Positions 17,556 through 26,627 of a DNA stretch of 64,000 nucleotides are shown in pieces. The notes under the pieces are model-generated. The model was not told where the DNA came from, did not search any database, and saw only the letters and a list, made by a program, of their open reading frames with translations. The stretch comes from Rhodospirillales bacterium. Lineage in GTDB: Bacteria > Pseudomonadota > Alphaproteobacteria > Acetobacterales > Acetobacteraceae. The position numbers and the translations under genes were made by a program. The DNA lies in contig JANXSM010000062.1 in NCBI GenBank assembly GCA_025352665.1, forward strand, positions 1 through 64,000. Direction: 5' to 3'. Each line of letters starts with the position of its first letter. Within the stretch, counting starts at the first letter, position 1.

Positions 17556-18553
17556 GCCCGCACGGCGGCGGCCAAGGCGCGTCCGCTGTTGAACGCCTGC
17601 TCCATACGCGGCCCCAGGCACCAATCGCCGCACAGGCCGATCCGCGCGACCGGATCCCACAGGCAATCCTGCCCCAACGGCTGCTCGACCAGCGCATACC
17701 GCCAGCGATGAGCACTCGCATGCACCGGCCGCGCGCTGCTGCCTGTGGCGGCGTCGAACGCCTCCAACAGGTTTTCGATGACGAATTCAGGTGTCGCTTC
17801 CAGATGGGCGCGCGACCACGCGTGGCTTGCGTGCAGCACCCAGGCGTCTGGCTCGCGCGCGTGGCCGGGCCGGCCGCTGTTGCGCGCAATCCAGCCGAGC
17901 GGCCCGCCAGCCTCGCGTTGGCAATCCGGTCCCGGCACAGGGGCTGCGAAATGGGCCATCACCGCCCAGCACGGAGCGATGGTGCAGGCTTCGACCGGGG
18001 CTGCGAAGCTGTGCCCGACGGCTGCCAGCAAGGGTGCGGCCTGCGGGGCGGGCAGGGCGAGCAGCACGATGTCGAACGCCTCGCTCAACACGCCACCGAC
18101 GTCGGTCACGGTGCCGCGACGGGTGGTGTCCGCCGGCATGTGGCGTACCCGGCCGTTCTGAATGAAAGCGACATGACGGCCGGTCTCGATCGAGACACCC
18201 AGCCGTATCGCCCGGTCCGCCATGGCGGCGGGCAGGGCGGACATGCCGGGCACTCCGATCCAGGCCGTATCGCCGCCGCGTTGGGCGGCAGGCCAGGCGG
18301 AGGCGACGCCCTGGGCCTCGAACGCCCGCAGCAGCGCCTGAAAGGCCCCGCCGCGGGCGGTCGCATATTGCGCGCCATGGTCGAAGCTTACGCCCTCCGC
18401 CCGGCGGGTCGCCACCCGTCCGCCCGGCTTGCGCCCCTTGTCGAACAGCGTGACCCGACAGCCGGCATCGGCAAGTTCGGTAGCACAGGCGAGGCCGGCA
18501 ATTCCGGCGCCGACGACGGCCACGGAAACGGAGGCGGAAGATGAACTCTGCAT
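17552..18553 (-). CDS. renalase-like FAD-dependent oxidoreductase
   Basis: A 333-residue flavoprotein of the amine-oxidase/renalase group. The dinucleotide fold VAVVGAGIAGLACATEL starts at residue 10, followed by LFDKGRKPGGR and the conserved FDHGAQYATAR. Near the C-terminus LCGDWCLGPRMEQAFNSG completes the FAD site. Bacterial relatives oxidise isomeric dihydronicotinamide dinucleotides or small amines; the substrate is not evident. It forms a two-gene unit with the DUF3253 gene, overlapping by 4 nt. The 97-nt gap upstream, towards the EAL gene, carries hairpin repeats. Confidence 0.87.
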   Translation of the reverse strand: MQSSSSASVSVAVVGAGIAGLACATELADAGCRVTLFDKGRKPGGRVATRRAEGVSFDHGAQYATARGGAFQALLRAFEAQGVASAWPAAQRGGDTAWIGVPGMSALPAAMADRAIRLGVSIETGRHVAFIQNGRVRHMPADTTRRGTVTDVGGVLSEAFDIVLLALPAPQAAPLLAAVGHSFAAPVEACTIAPCWAVMAHFAAPVPGPDCQREAGGPLGWIARNSGRPGHAREPDAWVLHASHAWSRAHLEATPEFVIENLLEAFDAATGSSARPVHASAHRWRYALVEQPLGQDCLWDPVARIGLCGDWCLGPRMEQAFNSGRALAAAVRA

Positions 18554-18574
18554 CGCCTAAAGCTGGCCCACACA

Positions 18575-18627
18575 GCGGCTCGCTGCAAGAGCCGCTGCTT
18601 CCGCGGTCGGCTCGCTGCAAGGGCCGC
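18575..18627. repeat. two direct copies of a hairpin repeat
   Basis: GGCTCGCTGCAAGAGCCGC (18577-18595) and GGCTCGCTGCAAGGGCCGC (18609-18627) are near-identical repeats 32 bp apart. The first extends to a perfect 7-bp stem (GCGGCTC/GAGCCGC, loop GCTGCAA). They lie between the EAL gene's stop and the start of the oxidoreductase gene, so they probably affect 3'-end formation of the EAL transcript. There is no T-run. Confidence 0.55.
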
Positions 18628-18650
18628 GCCTTGCGCGGTTGTCTGGTCGT

Positions 18651-19532
18651 TCAGCCTTCCTTCAGCCGCAGCGCCAGCTTGTCGGTCGGCAGCGGGTGGC
18701 TGAACAGATAGCCCTGGCCCTCGTCGCAGCCGGTGCCGGACAGGAAGGCGCGCTGCTGCTCGGTCTCGATGCCCTCGCCCACCACGCTCAGGCCGAGCGC
18801 ATGGCCGGTCTGGATGATCGCCCGCACGATGGCGGCATCCTCGCGGTCCTGTGGCAGATCGCGCACCATCGAGCGGTCGAGCTTCATGACGGTCAACGGC
18901 AGCCGCTTGAGCATGGCCAGGCTTGCGAACCCGGTGCCGAAATCGTCGAGGGCAATGCCCACGCCGAGGTCGCGTATGGCCGACAGCGTGAGCAGTGTCT
19001 CCAGGCTGACATCCACAAGCAGCGATTCGGTGAGCTCGATCTCCAGCCGCTCCGGCGGCAGGTCAGACACCAGCAACGCATCCGCCACCTGCTGCAGCAA
19101 GGCGCCGTCGGCCAGCTGGCGGGCGGAGACGTTGACCGAAACCGTGGTCTCGGTTGGCCAGGACAGGGCCTCCAGGCAGGCCGTGCGCAGCACCCAGCCG
19201 CCGATCGGCGTGATCAGGCCGGTGCTCTCGGCCAGCGGGATGAAACTTGCCGGCGAAATCAGGCCGCGCTTGCTGTGCGGCCAGCGGATCAACGCCTCGG
19301 CGCCGACCAGCGCGCCGGTGAGCAGCGACAACCGCGGCTGATAATACAGCACGAACTCCTCGCGCTTGGCGGCGGCCGCGAGATCGCGGGTCAGGCGACG
19401 GCGGTTGGTGGCCTCCGAGCGACCGTCCGGGGTGAGCCGGAAGCGGCCGGCACGGGTCGGCTCGGCTTCGGGCGATTCGCAGGCGTTGACCGCGGATGGC
19501 AGACTGGGGAAGCGTCCGGTGGTGTCCAACAT
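18651..19532 (-). CDS. EAL-domain c-di-GMP phosphodiesterase
   Basis: A 293-residue protein that is almost entirely an EAL domain. A short N-terminal tail (about 45 residues) lacks a clear sensor. Catalytic and metal-binding positions are kept: AEALIRW, NVSARQ, IELTES, the DDFGTG loop, the Lys in VMKLDRS, and GEGIETEQQ, followed by GQGYLFSHPLP. It should hydrolyse c-di-GMP to pGpG in the cytosol. Together with PleD and the PilZ receptor it marks c-di-GMP signalling in this region. It diverges from the HD gene at 19.6 kb. Confidence 0.92.
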   Translation of the reverse strand: MLDTTGRFPSLPSAVNACESPEAEPTRAGRFRLTPDGRSEATNRRRLTRDLAAAAKREEFVLYYQPRLSLLTGALVGAEALIRWPHSKRGLISPASFIPLAESTGLITPIGGWVLRTACLEALSWPTETTVSVNVSARQLADGALLQQVADALLVSDLPPERLEIELTESLLVDVSLETLLTLSAIRDLGVGIALDDFGTGFASLAMLKRLPLTVMKLDRSMVRDLPQDREDAAIVRAIIQTGHALGLSVVGEGIETEQQRAFLSGTGCDEGQGYLFSHPLPTDKLALRLKEG

Positions 19533-19647
19533 GAGGGCGTCTCTTATTTCTGCTGATGTCTCAGTTTACGGTCTAAAAATGAACAATTCATGAAACAGCA
19601 TCTGAAATTTGCGACGTTTGTCGAAAAATATGGAACGAGTGGTGAAA

Positions 19648-20349
19648 ATGGATCGCGCTGACCTCTTCTCTCCCTATCAGGCGCTCGCAACCGCCGTGCT
19701 GGCCGACCTCGCCCCCGCCAACCCCGCGTCCGCCAACTTCGCGTCTGGCAGTTCGGACGGCGCGCACGACCGCGCGCATCTGCTGCGGGTCTGGCGCAAC
19801 GCGTTCGAGATCGCCGAGCACGAAGGCGGCGACGGCGAACTGATCGCAGCCGCCGTGCTGCTGCACGATTGCGTGCCGGTGGAAAAGAACTCGCCCGACC
19901 GGGCCCGCGCCTCGCAACTGGCAGCAGACCAGGCCCATCTGGTGCTCGATCGCAACGGCTGGGCCCCAGATCGCGTGTCCGCCGTCGCCCACGCCATCGC
20001 CGCCCATAGTTTCTCAGCCGCCATCGCGCCCGAAACCCTTGAGGCACGCATCCTGCAAGACGCCGACCGGCTCGACGCCATCGGCATGATCGGCGTCGCC
20101 CGCTGCTTCTACACGGCAGGACGCATGGGCTCGCTGCTGTACGATCCGAATGATCCTCGCGCCGAACACCGCGAACTCGACGACTCCGCCTTCGCACTCG
20201 ACCACTTCCACGCCAAGCTTCTGAAACTCCACCAAGGCTTCCAAACCGACACCGGCCGCAGCATGGCCGCCGAACGCGCCAGGCGCCTCGCCGAGTTCCT
20301 CACTCTTTTCGAAATCGAAATCGGCGCTTTCTCGGGCGAGGTGGGCTAA
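19648..20349 (+). CDS. HD-domain phosphohydrolase (YedJ-like)
   Basis: About 233 residues with a full HD signature: AHDRAHLLRVW (first His), AAAVLLHDCVPV (HD pair), AHAIAAHSF and ILQDADRLDAIG (final Asp). This matches the YedJ-like predicted metal-dependent phosphohydrolases. The substrate is unknown. ATG 19648 follows a purine-rich stretch; ATG 19630 in frame is the alternative. The 3' end overlaps the convergent Fe-S flavoprotein gene by 4 nt. It is the third HD-domain protein in the first 20 kb, but the three are not close copies of one another. Confidence 0.85.
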   Translation: MDRADLFSPYQALATAVLADLAPANPASANFASGSSDGAHDRAHLLRVWRNAFEIAEHEGGDGELIAAAVLLHDCVPVEKNSPDRARASQLAADQAHLVLDRNGWAPDRVSAVAHAIAAHSFSAAIAPETLEARILQDADRLDAIGMIGVARCFYTAGRMGSLLYDPNDPRAEHRELDDSAFALDHFHAKLLKLHQGFQTDTGRSMAAERARRLAEFLTLFEIEIGAFSGEVG

Positions 20350-23165
20350 CCCAGGGCGCGGTCCAGCACGATCACCGAATGCACGGCCTCCCTGCCGCCG
20401 AGGTCGCGGATCTGATGGCGGCAGGAGGTTCCGTCGGCCACGATCATATCTTCATCGGCGGCAGCGCGGACGGCGGGCAGCAGGCTGGCTTCCGCCATGG
20501 CGCGGGAGGCGTCCTGGCTTTCCGATTGGTAGCCGAAACTGCCGGCCATGCCACAGCAGCTCGACGCGATCGGCCGGACCATGAGCTGCGGGATCTGCCT
20601 CAGCGCGTCGAGGGCCGGGTTGAACGCGGCAAAGCTTTTCTGGTGGCAGTGGCCGTGGACATGGGCGGTGGCGGCGAGGCCTTGCAGCGGCAGCGCGATC
20701 CTTTCAGCGGTCAGGAATTCGCCCAGCGTGACAGCGCGGCGCGCGAGGTCGCGTGACGCCTCGCCCGGCAGCAGCGCCTCCAACTCGTCGCGCAGGGTGA
20801 ACAGGCAGGACGGCTCCAACCCGATCACCGGCAGGTCGCCCTGGAACGCCGTGCGGAGCCGGCCGAGCTCCGCGCGGGCGCGCTCGGTATCGCCCGCTGA
20901 AAGATAGGTCCGGCCGCAGCACAACGGCCGGCCATCGTGTTTGGGCAGGATGGCGCGAATCCCCGCGGCGCGCAGCACGCGGATGGCGGCGCGGAGGTTT
21001 TCCGGCTCGAAATAACGGTTGAACGTGTCAGCGAACAAAATCACGTCGCGCGTGGCTGGCAGCGCTTCGGCCTCACGATCGTCGAACCGATCGGTGCGGA
21101 ATTCGGGCAGCGGCCGGCTGGCGGCAAAGCCCACGCGCTCGCCGAGTTCACGCAACAGCCTGACCTTGTTGCGCAGATTGACGAGACCCGCGAGGCGGGA
21201 GGCGATGGGTGCGTAACGCGGCAATTCCGCGACGAGCCGTTCGCGCAGACGAATGCCGCGGGTGCGGCGGCCCGCGGCCAGCACCTCGATCTTCATGCGC
21301 GCCATGTCGACGCCGGTCGGGCATTCGCGGCGGCAGGCCTTGCAGGACACGCACAGCTTCATGCTCTCGGCCAGCGCCGGGTCGGCCAGGCCCTGGGTGC
21401 CGATCTGGCCGGTCAACGCCAGGCGCAGCGTGTTGGCGCGGCCCCGCGTCAGATGGGCCTCGTCGCGGGTCACCCGGTAGCTCGGGCACATCACCGAGGC
21501 GTCGAAGCTGCGGCAGGTTCCGTTGTTGTTGCACATCTCGACAGCACCCAGCAGGCCGGTGGGGTGGGCCGACCAGTCGAGCACCGGCGCCATCGGCACG
21601 GCGGCGTAGTTCGGCGCGTAGCGGAACAGGCTGCGATCGTCCATGCGCGGCGGATGCGTGATGCGATTGGGGTTGAGCAGTCCTTGCGGGTCGAACGCAT
21701 GCTTCACCGCCTCGAACGCGCCGACGATGCGCGGTCCGAACATGGCCGTGTGGAACTCGCTGCGCACGATGCCGTCGCCATGCTCGCCGGAATGGCTGCC
21801 TTTGTATTCCCGCACCAATGCGAAACACTCTTCGGCTACGGCGCGCATGGTGGCGACATCCGTGGGGTCTTTCATGTTGAGCACAGGGCGCACATGCAGG
21901 CAGCCGACCGAGGCATGCGCGTACCAGGTGCCCTTGGTGCCATGCCTCTCGAACACGTCGTTCAGCCGCTCGGTGTAGTCGGCCAGGTCCTCCAGCGGCA
22001 CGGCGCAGTCCTCGATGAAGGAGACCGGTTTGCCGTCTCCCTTCATCGACATCATGATGTTGAGCCCGGCCTCGCGCACCTCCGCGATCTGCGCCTGGAA
22101 GGCCGGATCGGTCGCGCGCACCACCGCATCGGGATAGCCGAGATCGCCCATCAGCGCCTCCAACGCGTCGAGTTGGCGGAGCAGGGGGGCGTCGAGCTCG
22201 CCGTGGAACTCCACGATCAGCAGGCTGTCCGGCGCGCCCTTCACCATGCGGTCGATGGTGGCGCGATAGATCGGGATCTGCCGGCCCAGGTCGATCATGG
22301 TGCGATCGACCAGCTCCACCGCCTCCGGGTCCAGCGTCACCAGGTGCCGGGCTGCGGCCATGGCGGCGCGAAAGTCGGGAAACTGGCAGATCCCCAGCAT
22401 CTTGCGCGGCTTGATCGGCTGCAGCTTCAGCTCGATCGCCGCCGAGAACGCCAGCGTGCCTTCGGAACCGACCAGCAGGCGGGCGAGGTTGCCGCCGAGC
22501 GCCTGCAGATTATAACCGCCAACCTGGCGCAGCTGGCGGGGGAACCGCGCCGCGATCTCGGCGGCCTCTTGCACGCCCAGCGCGCGCAGGCCCGCGATCA
22601 GCTCGGCCGGCTCGTTCATGCCGGAGCCGAAGCGGTGGCGGCCGCCATCGGCCAGGATCGCATCGATGGCGGTCACGTTGTCGGCCATCAGCCCGTAGCG
22701 GATCGACTTCGACCCGCAGGAGTTGTTGGCAGCCATCCCCCCGATCGTGCAGCGGCTGTGGGTGGAGGGGTCGACCGGAAAGAACAGCCCATGCTGCTTC
22801 AGGCTCGCGTTGAGATGGCCGAGCACCAGCCCCGGCTCCACCAGGGCGGATCGCGCGGCCGGATCGACCTGGACCAGCCGACGCAGATGCTTGGTGCAGT
22901 CGATCACCAGGGCGCGGTTGACGGTCTGGCCGCACTGGCTGGTGCCGCCGCCGCGCGGCAGCACGGGAACCCCGGCCTCACGCGCGATGGCCATGGCGGT
23001 TGCGACATCCTCGATCCGCTCCGGCACCACCACGCCGATCGGCATCATCTGGTAGATCGAGGCGTCGGTGGCGTAGCGGCCGCGATCGGCCGGGCTGAAC
23101 AGCACATCGCCGCGGATCTCGCGGCGCAGGCGCAGGCCCAGAGATGCGGCGGCGATATCTGACAT
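20346..23165 (-). CDS. FAD-binding and (Fe-S)-binding 2-hydroxyacid dehydrogenase (YdiJ/GlcD-GlcF fusion type)
   Basis: A 939-residue fusion. The N-terminal FAD_binding_4 domain (VLPRGGGTSQCGQTVN near residue 73) and the FAD-oxidase C domain (CLHVRPVLNM, HGDGIVRSEF) are followed by a ferredoxin-like region with CVSCKACRRECP and a second cysteine set (CNNNGTC...CPSY). Two CCG motifs (RPLCCGRTYL, SSCCGMAGSFGY) close the chain. This is GlcD-like plus GlcF-like on one polypeptide, as in the YdiJ family of D-2-hydroxyacid dehydrogenases. Substrates could be D-lactate or D-2-hydroxyglutarate, with electrons going to quinone. It diverges from the aminotransferase at 23302. Confidence 0.9.
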   Translation of the reverse strand: MSDIAAASLGLRLRREIRGDVLFSPADRGRYATDASIYQMMPIGVVVPERIEDVATAMAIAREAGVPVLPRGGGTSQCGQTVNRALVIDCTKHLRRLVQVDPAARSALVEPGLVLGHLNASLKQHGLFFPVDPSTHSRCTIGGMAANNSCGSKSIRYGLMADNVTAIDAILADGGRHRFGSGMNEPAELIAGLRALGVQEAAEIAARFPRQLRQVGGYNLQALGGNLARLLVGSEGTLAFSAAIELKLQPIKPRKMLGICQFPDFRAAMAAARHLVTLDPEAVELVDRTMIDLGRQIPIYRATIDRMVKGAPDSLLIVEFHGELDAPLLRQLDALEALMGDLGYPDAVVRATDPAFQAQIAEVREAGLNIMMSMKGDGKPVSFIEDCAVPLEDLADYTERLNDVFERHGTKGTWYAHASVGCLHVRPVLNMKDPTDVATMRAVAEECFALVREYKGSHSGEHGDGIVRSEFHTAMFGPRIVGAFEAVKHAFDPQGLLNPNRITHPPRMDDRSLFRYAPNYAAVPMAPVLDWSAHPTGLLGAVEMCNNNGTCRSFDASVMCPSYRVTRDEAHLTRGRANTLRLALTGQIGTQGLADPALAESMKLCVSCKACRRECPTGVDMARMKIEVLAAGRRTRGIRLRERLVAELPRYAPIASRLAGLVNLRNKVRLLRELGERVGFAASRPLPEFRTDRFDDREAEALPATRDVILFADTFNRYFEPENLRAAIRVLRAAGIRAILPKHDGRPLCCGRTYLSAGDTERARAELGRLRTAFQGDLPVIGLEPSCLFTLRDELEALLPGEASRDLARRAVTLGEFLTAERIALPLQGLAATAHVHGHCHQKSFAAFNPALDALRQIPQLMVRPIASSCCGMAGSFGYQSESQDASRAMAEASLLPAVRAAADEDMIVADGTSCRHQIRDLGGREAVHSVIVLDRALG

Positions 23166-23301
23166 GACTTGGTCTCCCGGCCCCAGGATAGGCCCGGTGA
23201 CCGGCCCTGTCAGATTGATAATGGTTGTTGATCCAACGAGGTCAATTCATTGGCGCGACACCTGGACCTGCGGCATCTTCGGCGCAGGGAGACACTGATC
23301 C

Positions 23302-24486
23302 ATGGCCTATTTCACCCAGAACACCCACCGCGCCGGACGCCACTTCCTGCAGATCCCCGGCCCTACCAACGTGCCAGACCGGGTGCTGCGCGCCATGGAC
23401 AACCCGACCATGGACCACCGCGGCCCGGATTTCGGCGTACTCGGCCGCCAGATCCTGGGCAATCTGAAGCGCATCTTCCAGACCGGCCAGCCGGTGGTGA
23501 TCTTTCCAGCCTCCGGCACCGGCGCGTGGGAGGCAGCTCTGGTCAACACGCTGTCGCCCGGTGATCACGTGCTGATGTGCCGTACCGGCTGGTTCGCGGC
23601 GCTGTGGCAGGAGATGGCCGAGCGGCTCGGCCTGGTGCCCGAGTTCATCGAGACCGACTGGCGCCGCGGCGCCGACGTGGCAGCGATCGGAGAGGCCCTG
23701 GCCGCCGACACCGCCCATCGCCTCAAGGCGGTCTGCGTCGTGCACAACGAAACCTCCACCGGCTGCACCAGCCGCATCGCCGAGGTGCGCGCGGCCATGG
23801 ACGCTGCGGCCCACCCCGCGCTGTTGATGGTCGACACGATTTCCTCGCTCGGCAGCATCGACTACCGGCACGACGAATGGGGCGTGGATGTCACCATCGC
23901 CGGCTCGCAGAAGGGGCTGATGCTGCCGCCCGGCCTGTCGTTCAACGCCATCAGCCGCAAGGCGATCGCCGCCTCCCACCAGGCGAAATCCGTCCGCAGT
24001 TACTGGGACTGGGCGCCGATGCTGGTGGCCAACGAGGGCGGCTATTTCCCCTATACCCCCGCGACCAACCTGCTGTACGGCCTCGACACCGCGATTGAGA
24101 TGTTGCTCGAGGAAGGCCTGCCCGCGGTGTTCGCCCGCCACGACCGCCATGCCGAGGCCACCCGCCGCGCCGTGCGCGCCTGGGGGCTCGAAATCCAATG
24201 CGCCGACCCGCGGCATTATTCCTCGGTGCTGACGGCGGTGCGCCTGCCCGAAGGCCACAGCGCCGACGCCCTGCGCGCCGCCATCCTGGAGCGGTTCAAC
24301 ATGAGCCTGGGCAACGGGCTCGGCCCGTTGAAGGACTGCGTGTTCCGCATCGGCCATCTCGGCGATTTCTCCGACCTCCAGCTGATGGGCACGCTGTCGG
24401 GCGTCGAGATGGGGCTGCGCGTTGCAGGCGTGCCCTACCGGCCCGGCGGCGCGCAGGCGGCGATGGACTATCTGTCGGCCGACTGA
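23302..24486 (+). CDS. sgaA: serine-glyoxylate aminotransferase (class V)
   Basis: A 394-residue PLP enzyme of aminotransferase class V. The start QIPGPTNVPDRVLRAMDNPT and the cofactor lysine in TIAGSQKGLMLPPG are hallmarks of alanine/serine-glyoxylate aminotransferases. VFRIGHLGDFSDLQLMGTL near the C-terminus also matches. It converts L-serine and glyoxylate to hydroxypyruvate and glycine, the glyoxylate-salvage or serine-cycle step. With glcDEF and the glycerate 2-kinase in this window it would link glycolate to 2-phosphoglycerate. GGGAGA lies upstream of ATG 23302. Its end overlaps a small antisense reading frame. Confidence 0.92.
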   Translation: MAYFTQNTHRAGRHFLQIPGPTNVPDRVLRAMDNPTMDHRGPDFGVLGRQILGNLKRIFQTGQPVVIFPASGTGAWEAALVNTLSPGDHVLMCRTGWFAALWQEMAERLGLVPEFIETDWRRGADVAAIGEALAADTAHRLKAVCVVHNETSTGCTSRIAEVRAAMDAAAHPALLMVDTISSLGSIDYRHDEWGVDVTIAGSQKGLMLPPGLSFNAISRKAIAASHQAKSVRSYWDWAPMLVANEGGYFPYTPATNLLYGLDTAIEMLLEEGLPAVFARHDRHAEATRRAVRAWGLEIQCADPRHYSSVLTAVRLPEGHSADALRAAILERFNMSLGNGLGPLKDCVFRIGHLGDFSDLQLMGTLSGVEMGLRVAGVPYRPGGAQAAMDYLSAD

Positions 24487-24584
24487 CCCACGACCGCCGT
24501 CGTGAACGCGTCGGTGATCCCGCGCATGACGGCGGCGCCGAGGAGGATGGCGAGCACGATCATCAGGACGGTGAGCAGCCGCAT
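24468..24584 (-). CDS. possible small membrane protein, 38 residues
   Basis: A short frame begins at ATG 24584, seven nt after the stop of the DapA-family gene. GAGG, overlapping that stop, lies 5 nt upstream and would serve as ribosome site. The product starts MRLLTVLMIVLAILLGAAVM, a clear single membrane helix, and ends with a polar tail (VVGQSADR). Its last 18 nt run antisense into the aminotransferase gene. The hydrophobic pattern and coupled start argue for a real small protein. No family is recognised and the function is unknown. Confidence 0.45.
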   Translation of the reverse strand: MRLLTVLMIVLAILLGAAVMRGITDAFTTAVVGQSADR

Positions 24585-24591
24585 CGTCACC

Positions 24592-25521
24592 TCACCCGAC
24601 CAGGCTCAGCCGTGGCACGGCGCGGGGCAGGGTCGGCTTTTCCAGGGGTATGAGCTCGCGCATCACATCGCGCAGGGTCAGGCGCGTCGCATTGGTCGCG
24701 GGTGTCAGCGGTGCCCGCAACGTCTCGCCGCACAGGCCGAGCGCCGACAGCGCGGCCTTCAGCGGAATCGGGTTGCTTTCCAGAAACAGAGTGGCATGCA
24801 GTGGGGCGAGCAGGTCGCGCAGTTCGCTGAAGCGGGCGAGGTCGCCGCTGTCCCAGCACTGGTGCATCTCGCTGCACAGGAACGGCGCCACATTGGCGGT
24901 GACGGAGATGCAACCGTCGCCGCCCATCGCCCGATACGCGGCCGCCAGCCCGTCCTCTCCGGTAAGCTGGCGCAGCCCGGGACCACACAGGCTGCGGAGC
25001 CGGGCCGGGCGGGTAAGGTCGCCGGTCGCATCCTTCAGCCCAACGGCGACACCTTGGGCGTGAAGCTCGGCCACGGTGGCATCGGCCAAAGCCACACCAA
25101 CGCGGCCAGGCACATCGTACAGCACGATCGGCAGGTCGGCGGCACGCGCGACGGCGCGAACATGTTTGATGATACCGGCCTGGGTCGGCTTCACATAAGG
25201 CGGTGCCGCCAGCAGCAGCAGGTCGGCCCCGGCGCGCGCCGCCGCCACCGCCAGGCCACAGGCGGCCTCGGTGGCGGAAGCCGTGCAGCCTGCGATCACC
25301 GGCACCCGATGCGCTGCGACCACCGCCACCAGGCGCACCAACCGGGCGTGCTCGGACAGGGACAGCATGGCGGCCTCGCCGGTGCTGCCGCCGGCAACCA
25401 GGCCTTGCGTGCCGCGGTTGATCTGGCGCTCGACCATGGCGGCGAGCGCTGTGTCGTCGATGCGCCCGTCGCGGAACGGAGTCGCCAGGGCGGTGAGCGA
25501 CCCGCCGGGAAGATTATGCAT
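24592..25521 (-). CDS. dapA: DapA family (dihydrodipicolinate synthase-like) lyase
   Basis: A 309-residue class I aldolase of the DapA/N-acetylneuraminate lyase family. GGSTGEAAML carries the substrate-binding loop, LYDVPGRVG the conserved Tyr/Arg, and VGLKDATGDL the Schiff-base lysine. DapA proper condenses pyruvate with aspartate semialdehyde for lysine and diaminopimelate. The first Thr of the usual GTTGE is Ser, seen in several paralogous lyases, so another aldol substrate is possible. ATG 25521 overlaps the stop of the preceding gene by 8 nt, implying coupling. No other lysine genes are adjacent. Confidence 0.85.
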   Translation of the reverse strand: MHNLPGGSLTALATPFRDGRIDDTALAAMVERQINRGTQGLVAGGSTGEAAMLSLSEHARLVRLVAVVAAHRVPVIAGCTASATEAACGLAVAAARAGADLLLLAAPPYVKPTQAGIIKHVRAVARAADLPIVLYDVPGRVGVALADATVAELHAQGVAVGLKDATGDLTRPARLRSLCGPGLRQLTGEDGLAAAYRAMGGDGCISVTANVAPFLCSEMHQCWDSGDLARFSELRDLLAPLHATLFLESNPIPLKAALSALGLCGETLRAPLTPATNATRLTLRDVMRELIPLEKPTLPRAVPRLSLVG

Positions 25522-25984
25522 GATGCGTCTCGTGCAGCTGGTGGCCGAACATCGGCCAGTCGGCTGAAATGACGACGACATCGGCCACCGGGCGGCTGCG
25601 CACGAACGAGAAACCGGCCGCGCGCAGCAGCTTGGCGATGGCGGGGGCAAGGTTTGCGGTGGTGTCCTGCAGCACGATGCGGCCGCAGGGCAGCAGGCAG
25701 CGGCGAGCCAGCTGGATGGCCGACACCGCCACCTCGATGCGATCCACCTGCGGCACCAGCACGATCTCGGCGGGCTCCACCGGCGTGGGTCCGTAGGGTG
25801 GCGCTTCGGCCGCCGCACCACAGCCCCGGCTGATCAGCCCACACAGCAGGTCCAGGCTGACCGGTCCGGGTTTGGCCACAACCAGGGCGTGAACGCCCGC
25901 CAGCGGGCCGGCCGCCGTCAGCAACGGCAGCACGGTGGCCGGCGGCGGCGGCGGCGCCGCGCGGTGGATGGCGATGTCGACCAT
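25514..25984 (-). CDS. uncharacterised protein, methyltransferase-like fold fragment
   Basis: A 156-residue protein not assigned to a known family. After a proline-rich start it contains VHALVVAKPGPVSLDLLCGL, VEPAEIVLVPQVDRIEVAVS, LLPCGRIVLQDT and a terminal ADWPMFGHQ. The spacing resembles the second half of a class I methyltransferase, but the glycine-rich SAM motif is missing. ATG 25984 has GAGG at 7 nt. It overlaps the DapA-family gene, so the two are coupled. A complete methyltransferase-like gene lies 640 nt away on the other strand. The relationship is speculative. Confidence 0.6.
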   Translation of the reverse strand: MVDIAIHRAAPPPPPATVLPLLTAAGPLAGVHALVVAKPGPVSLDLLCGLISRGCGAAAEAPPYGPTPVEPAEIVLVPQVDRIEVAVSAIQLARRCLLPCGRIVLQDTTANLAPAIAKLLRAAGFSFVRSRPVADVVVISADWPMFGHQLHETHHA

Positions 25985-26069
25985 GGACAAACCTCTTCGC
26001 TGTGGTGCGAAGAGGATCGCCATCGCGGCATAGGGATGCGATGCAGGCGCAGGGGATGCCGCGTAGGTA

Positions 26070-26501
26070 TTACATAGGTGGCGGCGCACGCCTGCTGAAT
26101 GCCATCACGGCCGCGCCGAATACCGCGGCCATGACGGTGACGATCATGATCATCAACTCCATGCGATAGGTGGTGGCCTCCGCTTCGGCCAGGAAGCGGG
26201 CGCGCATCGCCTGGCGTTCCCCGGCAAGGGCTGCGTCAGGGTCGGCCGGCAAGGGAAGCAGCGCCGGCGCACTGTCGTCCAGCCGTGGTTTCAGCGCCTC
26301 CAGCGCGGCCTGCGGGTTGGGCGCATGCAGCGCCAGTTGCGCCTCGTCCAACGTGTGTTCGCGCGCCAGTTCGCGCCGCATCGGCAGGCCCGCGGCGAAC
26401 GTGCCGAACACGCCGACCAGGCCCACGATGGCGAAGCACATGGCCAGGAACGCGGTAAAGGTGAAACTGAAGTCCGCGCTCTTCGGGGCGGGGTCGGCCA
26501 T
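26070..26501 (-). CDS. small two-helix membrane protein of unknown function
   Basis: A 143-residue protein with a membrane segment near the N-terminus (FLAMCFAIVGLVGVFGTFAA) and another near the C-terminus (MELMIMIVTVMAAVFGAAVM). Between them is a ~60-residue soluble loop containing many Ala/Glu/Leu residues. Both termini are polar. AGGAG lies 8 nt before ATG 26501. No family is recognised. It is transcribed towards the 25984 gene and away from the methyltransferase gene at 26.6 kb. Confidence 0.7.
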   Translation of the reverse strand: MADPAPKSADFSFTFTAFLAMCFAIVGLVGVFGTFAAGLPMRRELAREHTLDEAQLALHAPNPQAALEALKPRLDDSAPALLPLPADPDAALAGERQAMRARFLAEAEATTYRMELMIMIVTVMAAVFGAAVMAFSRRAPPPM

Positions 26502-26627
26502 GCGGGAGTTCTCCTGTTCGCGCCCACATCGGGCCTGCAGAACATGCCGTCAAGCGCGCGATGTTAACCATTCCTCCAGCTTTACGGTCGACGATGTCGC
26601 TGTGAACGAGACCGGGGCGTGAACCGT

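Noticed and set aside
15183-17711. 842-codon open frame on the + strand, antisense to the SbmA-type ABC gene
   Set aside because: Long antisense frames are common at this GC content. The translation is low-complexity (Gln/Arg/His/Ala rich) with no domain, and the opposite strand has full ABC motifs.
20937-23162. 741-codon frame antisense to the Fe-S flavoprotein gene
   Set aside because: Same reasoning: no recognisable motif, whereas the minus strand encodes intact FAD and Fe-S signatures.
23166-23301. Promoter boxes between the Fe-S flavoprotein and aminotransferase genes
   Set aside because: TTGACC and several AT-rich hexamers occur, but no -35/-10 pair with good spacing and match stands out on either strand.
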